Part shown: in pieces, positions 1 through 5,059 of the stretch | Layout of the letters: each line of letters starts with the position of its first letter | Numbering within the stretch: the first letter of the stretch is position 1 | From: Clostridia bacterium | GTDB taxonomy: Bacteria; Bacillota; Clostridia; Oscillospirales; Acutalibacteraceae | DNA: 5,101 nt | NCBI GenBank assembly: GCA_017381395.1 | Contig: JAFOCH010000141.1 | Location: 1-5,101 of the forward strand | Direction of reading: 5' to 3' | Made by a program: the position numbers and the translations under genes | Notes under the pieces: generated by a model | Told to the model about the DNA's origin: nothing | The model's database searches: none | The model's input: the letters and a program-made list of their open reading frames with translations, nothing else

Positions 1-56
1 ACGGGTTGCAGTTTACATAATATTTTCTCAATCAATCTCCTAATCCATTTAACCAT
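1..56 (-). CDS. sigE: RNA polymerase sporulation sigma factor E precursor (pro-sigma-E), N-terminal fragment
   Basis: Only the first 18 codons lie in the window; the gene continues past position 1. The visible peptide is MVKWIRRLIEKILCKLQP. It is short, basic and amphipathic, like the membrane-associated pro-sequence that SpoIIGA removes from pro-sigma-E, although no diagnostic sigma-factor region is visible. The identification rests mainly on position: sigE directly follows spoIIGA on the same strand in spore formers. The ATG at 56-54 has an AGGAG Shine-Dalgarno at 70-66 with a 9-nt spacer. An earlier ATG at 63-61 lies too close to that site and reaches a stop after four codons. By family knowledge, the mature protein directs early mother-cell transcription during sporulation. 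Confidence 0.8.
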   Translation of the reverse strand, partial: MVKWIRRLIEKILCKLQP

Positions 57-71
57 AGTACATTTCTCCTA
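57..71 (-). promoter_or_regulatory. sigE ribosome binding site overlapping the spoIIGA stop codon
   Basis: The spoIIGA stop codon TAG (71-69) overlaps the AGGAG Shine-Dalgarno (70-66) used by sigE. Twelve bases separate the end of spoIIGA from the sigE ATG. This layout suggests translational coupling of the protease and its substrate, which would keep their synthesis linked. A decoy ATG at 63-61 opens a four-codon reading frame that ends just inside sigE. The coupling is inferred from spacing only. Confidence 0.7.
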
Positions 72-890
72 AAAAATATCATAATTTGCCACCGCCTTGT
101 ATTCACTTTCGAATTTATGTGACGACACGCCGATAAGAAGATTATCCACCCTCTTACCCTCAAGCAATACGCAATCAGGTTTAAACACCGGCATTAGTCC
201 CTCGTTACCGACGGTATTATACGGAATGTAACGAAGCTTATTTTGCTTCATTGTTTCCTCACTGAGATTATTCAAATCGATTGTCAGGCATCTTGAAATA
301 CTAGTATCAACAACGGCAACAGGCATATCTGTAAAAGCATCACGAAGCATATTACCCGTGTCGATAAGACAGATGAATTCAACTGTTTTACCATTATGCT
401 CTACAGTCATTTTTACTGTTTTTCTCTCTTTTTTTGCAAAGCCGCCGTTTAGCGCACGGACGACTATAATTACTGCATAAATTGCCGCGGAACCGATTAT
501 TAACGCGATTGCAGAGATATCAAAATAAATAACCGAATTATTGATTATCAGACGATCGGGTTTGAATATTTGATAAATGAAATAGACGCTTCCGCTGAAT
601 AAAAACGAAACGAGAAAGAAGGATGCAAGCCGCTTTATGAAAATATGTAAGTTGTCAAATCCAAAAGTCGAAAAAATTATTAAAGCGGCTATACCTAACT
701 GACCGAGCATTGAAATCAGTTCGTTTTTTTGCGGTAATAGAATGACAAGTGAGCAAATTCCTCCAACCGACGCACCTAGAAAAAGTCGCAAAAATCGACG
801 CGGTGTTCTTAAAAACGCACAGGTTGCAAGCAAAACAAAGTAATTAACGTATGTATTTATCAAAACGAGTATATCGGCATAAACTATCAT
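69..890 (-). CDS. spoIIGA: Sigma-E processing peptidase SpoIIGA (membrane aspartic protease)
   Basis: The 273-residue protein has the SpoIIGA layout. It opens with MIVYADILVLINTYVNYF and has about five hydrophobic segments (near residues 2-24, 36-54, 60-77, 86-108 and 122-145). A soluble C-terminal protease domain follows. The catalytic motif is DTGN at residues 177-180, with D177 as the predicted active-site aspartate. The domain also carries RYIPYNTVG (220-228) and LLIGVSS (251-257), typical of the family. The Bacillus protein is slightly longer, at about 309 residues. The known role is cleavage of the pro-sequence from pro-sigma-E at the sporulation septum, triggered from the forespore by SpoIIR. 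I chose the ATG at 890 because family members start M-x-V-Y-x-D. An upstream TTG at 920 would overlap the likely -10 element. GGTG at 902-899 is a modest Shine-Dalgarno. sigE follows directly. Confidence 0.95.
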   Translation of the reverse strand: MIVYADILVLINTYVNYFVLLATCAFLRTPRRFLRLFLGASVGGICSLVILLPQKNELISMLGQLGIAALIIFSTFGFDNLHIFIKRLASFFLVSFLFSGSVYFIYQIFKPDRLIINNSVIYFDISAIALIIGSAAIYAVIIVVRALNGGFAKKERKTVKMTVEHNGKTVEFICLIDTGNMLRDAFTDMPVAVVDTSISRCLTIDLNNLSEETMKQNKLRYIPYNTVGNEGLMPVFKPDCVLLEGKRVDNLLIGVSSHKFESEYKAVANYDIF

Positions 891-908
891 ATCCCAATCA
901 CCAAATTT

Positions 909-941
909 ATTATAGCCCAAAGAGTGAAAAAATAATGTAAA
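909..941 (-). promoter_or_regulatory. Candidate spoIIGA-sigE promoter with long spacer
   Basis: A perfect TATAAT lies at 914-909 on the minus strand. The best -35-like hexamer is TTTACA at 941-936, giving a 21-bp spacer; the hexamer at the normal 17-bp distance (CATTAT) is poor. The B. subtilis spoIIG promoter is known for an overlong spacer (about 22 bp) and needs Spo0A~P, so the geometry fits. The start site would fall near 902, leaving a very short leader before the ATG at 890. That is a weakness of this call. Confidence 0.4.
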
Positions 942-947
942 ATACTG

Positions 948-967
948 TACCGATAATATGTCGATAA
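948..967. promoter_or_regulatory. Possible Spo0A binding site(s) upstream of spoIIGA
   Basis: TGTCGAT at 959-965 (plus strand) differs by one base from the core 0A box TGTCGAA. A weaker copy, TACCGAT, sits 11 bp away at 948-954, and the two share the CGATAAT core as an 11-bp direct repeat. They lie just upstream of the candidate -35 of spoIIGA, where Spo0A~P binding would be expected. The motif is short and the second copy is poor, so this is an inference from motif plus context. Confidence 0.35.
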
Positions 968-994
968 TTGATAAATTTTAGTTTACATAATATT

Positions 995-1031
995 AAAAGA
1001 CTGCACGGCTGTTTACCATGCAGTCTTTTTT
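995..1031 (-). terminator. Rho-independent terminator of the lipoprotein gene
   Basis: AAAAGACTGCA (995-1005) pairs perfectly with TGCAGTCTTTT (1019-1029), an 11-bp stem around a 13-nt loop. Read on the minus strand it lies 17 bases after the lipoprotein stop codon and ends in TTTTAATATT. It should keep vegetative transcription from running into spoIIGA. The other strand also ends in a T run (1026-1031), so it could work in both directions, but no plus-strand gene feeds into it. Confidence 0.85.
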
Positions 1032-1046
1032 GCTTAAATTATATTT

Positions 1047-1574
1047 TTAGTCAATCATCAAAGTTTCGAGAACAGATGAAAGAGCCGCGTTATCGTCCGC
1101 GTTATCGCCAAAAACAAATACCAATATTAAGCACTCATTTTGAGCTGGGATAAGATAATATTCGCGCTTTTCCCCCGCCTTTTCCGCGGTAAAATAGCGA
1201 GCTGTATAAAATTCGCTTCCGACCGCAATCGACTCCGATTTTGATAAAGCGAATTGCTCACCGCTGAGCTTGTTTGTAATTTCGTCAAGGGTGGTGTCGA
1301 CCGTTTTTCCTCCCGAAAGAGACGCTTCGAGAAAAGCATTACTATTCTTAGCCGAATAAACGTCCTTGTCCCCTGTTGTATATTCAAAGTTTTCCGTATT
1401 CAATCTTATCGAGTAACCCTTTTCGCTCGAAATAAGCGGCAAACCATTTTCGCCATTTAAATCAGAGCTGATATTGCTTATATTATTGTCAACGCCGCCG
1501 TTCTTATCATTCGAGCAACCGAATAAAAACAAGGACAAACAAACTACCATAAGGAGAATTATTAACCTTTTCAT
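1047..1574 (-). CDS. Predicted lipoprotein of unknown function
   Basis: The 175-residue protein has a classic lipoprotein signal: MKR, a hydrophobic core, then lipobox LFGC with the acylated cysteine at residue 20. It should therefore be anchored to the outer face of the membrane. A polar linker rich in N, D, G and S (21-50) precedes a compact domain (about 51-175) that starts GYSIRL and contains EYYLIPAQNECLILVFVF. That pattern of alternating strands ending in a helix resembles PsbP/DcrB-type small domains, a loose guess rather than a recognised family. The start ATG at 1574 has the ribosome binding site AGAGGTGAG. It has its own promoter and terminator, so it is a single-gene unit, divergent from the GH39 gene. 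No enzyme motif is visible. Confidence 0.85.
   Translation of the reverse strand: MKRLIILLMVVCLSLFLFGCSNDKNGGVDNNISNISSDLNGENGLPLISSEKGYSIRLNTENFEYTTGDKDVYSAKNSNAFLEASLSGGKTVDTTLDEITNKLSGEQFALSKSESIAVGSEFYTARYFTAEKAGEKREYYLIPAQNECLILVFVFGDNADDNAALSSVLETLMID
1085..1108. repeat. 12-bp tandem duplication inside the lipoprotein gene
   Basis: CCGCGTTATCGT (1085-1096) is followed at once by CCGCGTTATCGC (1097-1108), matching at 11 of 12 bases. Because the unit is 12 bp, the reading frame is kept and it encodes a four-residue repeat, DNAD-DNAA, near the protein's C-terminus (about residues 157-164). It looks like a recent slippage or microduplication in a surface loop. Confidence 0.7.
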
Positions 1575-1590
1575 AAACTCTCACCTCTAA

Positions 1591-1624
1591 ATTATAGTAT
1601 AACACCATATATTTTATCTTTCAA
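1591..1624 (-). promoter_or_regulatory. Sigma-A-type promoter of the lipoprotein gene
   Basis: TTGAAA (1624-1619) and TATACT (1601-1596) are separated by exactly 17 bp on the minus strand. A second hexamer, TATAAT, overlaps downstream at 1596-1591. Transcription would start near 1589, right at the AGAGGTGAG ribosome binding site, giving a very short leader. The housekeeping-type elements suggest vegetative expression. Confidence 0.65.
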
Positions 1625-1635
1625 TCTATTTTATA

Positions 1636-1665
1636 TTGACATTGGCGGCTTATTTAGATTATACT
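1636..1665 (+). promoter_or_regulatory. Sigma-A-type promoter of the GH39 gene
   Basis: A consensus TTGACA (1636-1641) and TATACT (1660-1665) are 18 bp apart, predicting a start near 1672. The gene's AAGGAG Shine-Dalgarno (1682-1687) follows. The -35 is 11 bp from the -35 of the divergent lipoprotein promoter. I see no obvious palindromic operator or catabolite-response element around it. Confidence 0.65.
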
Positions 1666-1696
1666 TGTTTTAAATTGGTATAAGGAGTAAACCGAT

Positions 1697-3175
1697 ATGA
1701 TTTTTAACATTAACAGTAAAGGTAATACCACCCCATTTAAACATTATTGGGAAATGTGTGTAGGCAGCTGCCACGCATATACTGCCCTTCGCGAAGATTA
1801 TCGTAAACAGCTTAAAAAGGCACACGACGAACTCGGATTTGAGTACGTTCGTTTCCACGGACTTTTTAACGACGATATGGGCCTTTGTAAAAGACGCTGG
1901 AACGGCGAAACAAAGTCAAGATACATATCGTACAATTTCGTAAACTCGGATAATATTTTTGAATTCCTGCTTTCGATCGGTATGAAGCCGTTTATCGAGC
2001 TTGGTTTTATGCCCGAAGCAATCGCCTCGGGAACAAAGACCTGCTTCCATTATAAAGGAAACATTACCCTGCCGAACGATTACGAAGAATGGTACAAGCT
2101 TGTAAAGGCATTCACACAGCATTGTGTTGACCGATTTGGTCTCGACGAAGTTAAGACATGGTATTTCGAAGTATGGAACGAGCCCAACCTTGACTTCTTC
2201 TTTGACGGCACAAAGGAAGATTATTTCGAGCTTTACAAGCACTCGGCACTGGCTGTAAAGAGTGTAAGCGAAGAACTTCGCGTAGGTGGTCCTGCTACCT
2301 CGGTAAACGCTTGGGTACTCGATATGGTCAACTACTGCGAAAGCAATAACGTTCCCCTCGATTTCATCACTACACACCATTATCCTTCAGATGACCCGCT
2401 GTGGAAAAATCAGGACATGAGTCTCGACGAATTCTGGAAAAAGCTCGGTCACCTTATGGGCAAATATGAACGTGGCATTCTCAAAAAAATGACCGCCAGA
2501 GCAAGAGAGGAAGCAGGAATGTATCCTCTCATGTACACCGAATGGAACACATCGGCTATCATCGGAGAGGAACAGCACGACGAAAACTATGCCGCAGCCC
2601 TCGTTACAAAGGCAATTTCGGATAACGATGGTTTGGTTGAGGCATATTCATATTGGACGTTTACCGATATTTTTGAAGAAAACTGTCAGCTTCAGGGCGA
2701 ATTCCATGGTGGTTTCGGACTTCAAACCTATCACGGAATTAAAAAGCCGGTATATCATTCATTCGAACTTCTCCACGCACTCGGCACAGAGCGTCTCGAG
2801 GTTGAAGGATACAAAGAGGGTGACACGGTTGAGGTTGTCGCTACAAAGGTGGAAAACGGACTTTCGCTCATCGCCTTTAACCACAATGTACCGACAGGCG
2901 AAATCAAGGCAGAACCGATCGAAATCAAAATTTCAGGAATTGATAAGGTTACCGACGTTACCGTTCGCAAATCTGATGAAGATCACGCAAACGCTAAAAA
3001 CGTGTGGAAATCTCTCGGTGCTCCCGAATACGTTTACGGCGACACGCTTAAAACTATCAGCGAAAAAGCTGAACTCGTAACCGAAAAGACCGATTGGTCA
3101 CTCGACGGCGATGTACTCACAATTTCTGTTACAATTCCCGAACACGCGGTTTACGGATTCGAAGTTAAATTCTAA
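1697..3175 (+). CDS. GH39 family glycosidase, probable cytoplasmic beta-xylosidase
   Basis: The 492-residue protein matches glycoside hydrolase family 39 (XynB-type) in length and motifs. N-terminal HYWEMCVGSCHAYTALREDY (16-35) and YVRFHGLFNDD (50-60) are family-typical. The acid/base glutamate is E162 in EVWNEPNLDFF (158-168). The nucleophile is E282 in MYTEWNTSA (279-287), both on an (alpha/beta)8 barrel. HHYPSDDP (227-234) and YSYWTFTDIFEE (317-328) are further barrel positions, and residues from about 360 to the end form the usual C-terminal beta domain. Family members are retaining enzymes that release xylose from the non-reducing end of xylo-oligosaccharides; other GH39 specificities exist, so the exact substrate is inferred. 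There is no signal peptide, so it acts on imported oligosaccharides. The start ATG has AAGGAG nine bases upstream. It is a single-gene unit with its own promoter and terminator, and no transporter or other sugar gene is adjacent. Confidence 0.92.
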   Translation: MIFNINSKGNTTPFKHYWEMCVGSCHAYTALREDYRKQLKKAHDELGFEYVRFHGLFNDDMGLCKRRWNGETKSRYISYNFVNSDNIFEFLLSIGMKPFIELGFMPEAIASGTKTCFHYKGNITLPNDYEEWYKLVKAFTQHCVDRFGLDEVKTWYFEVWNEPNLDFFFDGTKEDYFELYKHSALAVKSVSEELRVGGPATSVNAWVLDMVNYCESNNVPLDFITTHHYPSDDPLWKNQDMSLDEFWKKLGHLMGKYERGILKKMTARAREEAGMYPLMYTEWNTSAIIGEEQHDENYAAALVTKAISDNDGLVEAYSYWTFTDIFEENCQLQGEFHGGFGLQTYHGIKKPVYHSFELLHALGTERLEVEGYKEGDTVEVVATKVENGLSLIAFNHNVPTGEIKAEPIEIKISGIDKVTDVTVRKSDEDHANAKNVWKSLGAPEYVYGDTLKTISEKAELVTEKTDWSLDGDVLTISVTIPEHAVYGFEVKF

Positions 3176-3196
3176 TCACAATACATTATATAATTT

Positions 3197-3235
3197 ACGG
3201 TCTGCATTTATTAACCCAAATGCAGACCGTTTTTT
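3197..3235 (+). terminator. Rho-independent terminator of the GH39 gene
   Basis: ACGGTCTGCATTT (3197-3209) pairs perfectly with AAATGCAGACCGT (3218-3230). The 13-bp stem has an 8-nt loop and is followed by TTTTTTAT. It begins 21 bases after the GH39 stop codon, so the gene is probably monocistronic and insulated from the Se/S-carrier and desulfurase pair downstream. Confidence 0.93.
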
Positions 3236-3315
3236 ATGTCAAAAAAAATTTCGTCGCATAATCTAATATTGAATGCAATTACGCTGAACGATAATCGAAA
3301 GGCAGGTATGTTAAT

Positions 3316-3537
3316 GTGGGAAACAATCTCATAATGGTTAGCTCAATCACCCACGCAATTCGTGGACGCGACCTGCTGAAACAAAAGGGTTATAAGGCGT
3401 CCATTCAAAAAACTCCCGGTGGACTCGATACCGTCGGCTGCGGATACAGTATCTTTATCGATAAAGATATAGATTCAGCGCAAAAAATAGTTTCGACGGC
3501 AGGAATAAAGATACTTGGTATCGCAAAAAGACAATAA
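3316..3537 (+). CDS. Small putative Se/S carrier-like protein (DUF3343 type)
   Basis: The 73-residue protein has the pattern of the DUF3343 (putative Se/S carrier) family. A first strand, LIMVSSITHAIRG, leads into a helix with DLLKQKGYKA, and a central TPGGLDTVGCGYSIFI carries a Cys-Gly pair. A terminal helix and strand, AQKIVSTAGIKILGI, follow. C42 is the only cysteine and the likely sulfur- or selenium-bearing residue. The assigned start is GTG at 3316, since in frame there is no other start before the TAA at 3292-3294. AGG at 3304-3306 could serve as its Shine-Dalgarno. An ATG at 3334 would drop the first six residues and shorten the first strand. The desulfurase gene follows 19 bases later, implying an operon. 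The carrier function is inferred from the family name and from pairing; it is not proven. No convincing promoter is visible just upstream. Confidence 0.8.
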   Translation: MGNNLIMVSSITHAIRGRDLLKQKGYKASIQKTPGGLDTVGCGYSIFIDKDIDSAQKIVSTAGIKILGIAKRQ

Positions 3538-3556
3538 ATTATTCGGAGGCAAAACC

Positions 3557-4708
3557 ATGATATATTTAGACAATGCGGCAACAACCTTTCCAAAGCCACA
3601 ATCGGTCATAAAAGCGGTGACAAACTCGCTTAAAACGGCTTCAAATCCCGGCAGAAGCGGTCATGACCTATCTCAAAACACCGCTATCGAAATCTATAAG
3701 GTTAGAAAGAAGATCAAAAATCTCTTTGGTGCCGATTCGGTCGAAAAGGTTGTATTCACCCTCAACTGTACCCATGCTATCAACTATGTTTTAAAGGGAC
3801 TCGTTAAAAAGGGTGACCGCATTGTCACCTCCTCATTTGAGCATAATGCGGTAATGCGTCCGCTAGAAAAGTTAAAAAAGCAGAGCGTCATCATTGACGT
3901 TGCCGAGGCATATCCCGATGACAGAGAGGCAACAATCCGATCATTTGCTCGGCTGATAAATACAAACACAAAGCTCGTAATATGCACCGCCGCATCTAAT
4001 GTAATTGGACTCAAAATGCCGCTCAAAGAAATTGGTGATATGTGTAAACAAGTCGGAGCAAAATTCATTGTCGATGCGGCTCAGTTGGCGGGTGTGTGCG
4101 ACATTAACGTTAAGGAAAACAATATCGATTATTTATGTATTGCAGCGCACAAGGGACTTTACGCTCCAATGGGTACGGGAATATTGATTATCAACAACGA
4201 TGCCGAGCTTGATACGATAATCGAGGGCGGCACAGGCACAGCATCAATTATGCTCGACCAACCACGCGATTTACCCGAAATGCTCGAAAGCGGAACGGTA
4301 AACGTTTCGGGGATAATGGGAATTGGCGCAGGTATCGACTTTATCAATTCAAAGGGTATTGAAAACATTTATAATCACGAAATGAAGCTAATAAGACGAC
4401 TTTATTCCTCATTACGAAATATTCCGGGCGTAAAAATTTATACGCCAATACCTGACCAAAACTATGCTCCTGTACTATCATTTAATATAAGCGGACTAAA
4501 CAGCGTAGAAACAGCTTCAATGCTCAATAAAATGGGCTTTGCTACGAGAGCTGGACTTCACTGTGCTCCACTTGCTCACAAACGGCTCGGCACAATCGAA
4601 TGCGGAACCGTACGCGTTTGCCCGTCGATATTCACCACTACCGATCAGATTGATAAATTCATAATGGCGGTCAAAAATATTTCTGCAAAAAGAAGAACAG
4701 TTTTTTGA
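3557..4708 (+). CDS. Class V aminotransferase, cysteine desulfurase family protein
   Basis: The 383-residue PLP enzyme starts MIYLDNAATTFPKP, the standard opening of NifS/SufS-like desulfurases. SFEHNAVMRPL (93-103) gives the PLP-stacking histidine H96. VDAAQLAGV (172-180) gives D173 and Q176, which contact the cofactor. AAHKGLYAPMGTG (196-208) carries the Schiff-base lysine K199. RAGLHCAPLAHKRLGT (331-346) contains the candidate catalytic cysteine C336. These features resemble the subfamily first noted as EF2568-like, often found with DUF3343 genes. The likely reaction is removal of sulfur (or selenium) from cysteine (or selenocysteine), handing it on as a persulfide. I set the start at ATG 3557 because GGAGG sits 7 nt upstream and the family begins there; a TTG at 3515 would overlap the previous gene. 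The specific acceptor is unknown, with the small C42 protein upstream the natural candidate. No hairpin terminator follows, so transcription may run into the T-box. Confidence 0.9.
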   Translation: MIYLDNAATTFPKPQSVIKAVTNSLKTASNPGRSGHDLSQNTAIEIYKVRKKIKNLFGADSVEKVVFTLNCTHAINYVLKGLVKKGDRIVTSSFEHNAVMRPLEKLKKQSVIIDVAEAYPDDREATIRSFARLINTNTKLVICTAASNVIGLKMPLKEIGDMCKQVGAKFIVDAAQLAGVCDINVKENNIDYLCIAAHKGLYAPMGTGILIINNDAELDTIIEGGTGTASIMLDQPRDLPEMLESGTVNVSGIMGIGAGIDFINSKGIENIYNHEMKLIRRLYSSLRNIPGVKIYTPIPDQNYAPVLSFNISGLNSVETASMLNKMGFATRAGLHCAPLAHKRLGTIECGTVRVCPSIFTTTDQIDKFIMAVKNISAKRRTVF

Positions 4709-4715
4709 AAAAGAC

Positions 4716-4744
4716 TTGAAAAATAAAGAAAAAGGTGTTAGAAT
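4716..4744 (+). promoter_or_regulatory. Sigma-A-type promoter of the pheS T-box transcript
   Basis: TTGAAA (4716-4721) and TAGAAT (4739-4744) are 17 bp apart, and a TG at 4736-4737 gives an extended -10. Transcription would start near 4751, two bases before the predicted base of T-box Stem I (from 4753). The -35 begins 8 bases after the desulfurase stop codon. Confidence 0.8.
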
Positions 4745-4750
4745 GTCCAT

Positions 4751-5031
4751 ATTAACGCTGTGACGAAGAAAAGTAGTTGAAACCACCGATATTCAGAGAT
4801 TGTGTGTCACCGGCTGAAAGCACACATATACCGATATTCAACGAAGTTCACTTCCGAGCGGTACGGCTTAAATCACCTAATGGCGAGAGTAGGTCGTAAC
4901 GGAGAATGACACCGTTATCAAGTCATGACGAGCGACCGCTTAATTATTTTTTCAAGTCGGTTATTAGGGTGGTACCGCGGAATAAAGTTATTTCGTCCCT
5001 TGTTTCTGTTACGGAACAAGGGACTTTTTTT
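4751..5031 (+). promoter_or_regulatory. T-box riboswitch, phenylalanine specific (UUC specifier)
   Basis: This leader senses uncharged tRNA and controls the synthetase gene after it. The T-box AGGGTGGTACCGCG is at 4966-4979, and its UGGU bulge (4970-4973) matches a tRNA ending ACCA, as tRNA-Phe does. Stem I can be folded by eye. Its base is 4753-4759 with 4857-4863 (one mismatch), followed by a K-turn-like GA region and a short helix GAAG/CTTC (4765-4768 with 4851-4854). The specifier loop has AGTA on one side and GAAGTTCA (4843-4850) on the other. Above it lies helix GTTGAA/TTCAAC (4776-4781 with 4837-4842), then the AGAGA bulge and the terminal stem TGTGTGT/GCACACA. TTC at 4847-4849 is the specifier codon for Phe. 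A further stem is TAACGG/CCGTTA (4897-4902 with 4912-4917), and Stem III is ACCGCTT/AAGTCGGT with a bulged T (4935-4961). When tRNA-Phe is uncharged, the antiterminator forms and the gene is expressed. Confidence 0.95.
4995..5031 (+). terminator. T-box regulated terminator
   Basis: GTCCCTTGTT (4995-5004) pairs with AACAAGGGAC (5015-5024). The stem extends by a U-G and a C-G pair around a 6-nt loop and is followed by seven T. The 5' arm contains CCCT (4997-5000), which alternatively pairs with AGGG of the T-box (4966-4969) to form the antiterminator. This is the switch point. It may also end read-through transcripts from the desulfurase gene. Confidence 0.93.
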
Positions 5032-5059
5032 ATGTTTAATAATCTAATGAGGTGATAAT

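Noticed and set aside
891..920. Extension of spoIIGA to an upstream TTG start
   Set aside because: The added ten residues are not typical of the family, the TTG has no good ribosome binding site, and the region holds the likely -10 element.
968..1153. A 61-codon plus-strand frame across the terminator
   Set aside because: It reads through the hairpin at 995-1031 and antisense to the lipoprotein gene, with no coding signature.
1916..2380. A 154-codon open frame on the minus strand
   Set aside because: It lies wholly inside the GH39 gene on the opposite strand, and its translation shows no family pattern. The GH39 frame contains the catalytic motifs, so this is a shadow.
2589..3080. A 163-codon open frame on the plus strand
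   Set aside because: It overlaps the GH39 gene in another frame, and its serine/arginine/lysine-rich product has no recognisable domain or ribosome binding site.
3241..3300. Promoter for the Se/S-carrier gene
   Set aside because: TAATAT, CATAAT and GATAAT hexamers occur, but none has a good -35 at the right distance. CATAATCTA only loosely recalls a sporulation-sigma -10. No call could be supported.
3515..3556. Extension of the desulfurase to a TTG at 3515
   Set aside because: It would overlap the preceding gene. The ATG at 3557 has a GGAGG site at ideal spacing and begins exactly where the family begins.
4837..4839. A second TTC as alternative T-box specifier codon
   Set aside because: It lies in the helix above the specifier loop (paired with GAA at 4779-4781), whereas TTC at 4847-4849 is unpaired in the loop and followed by A as in canonical T-boxes.
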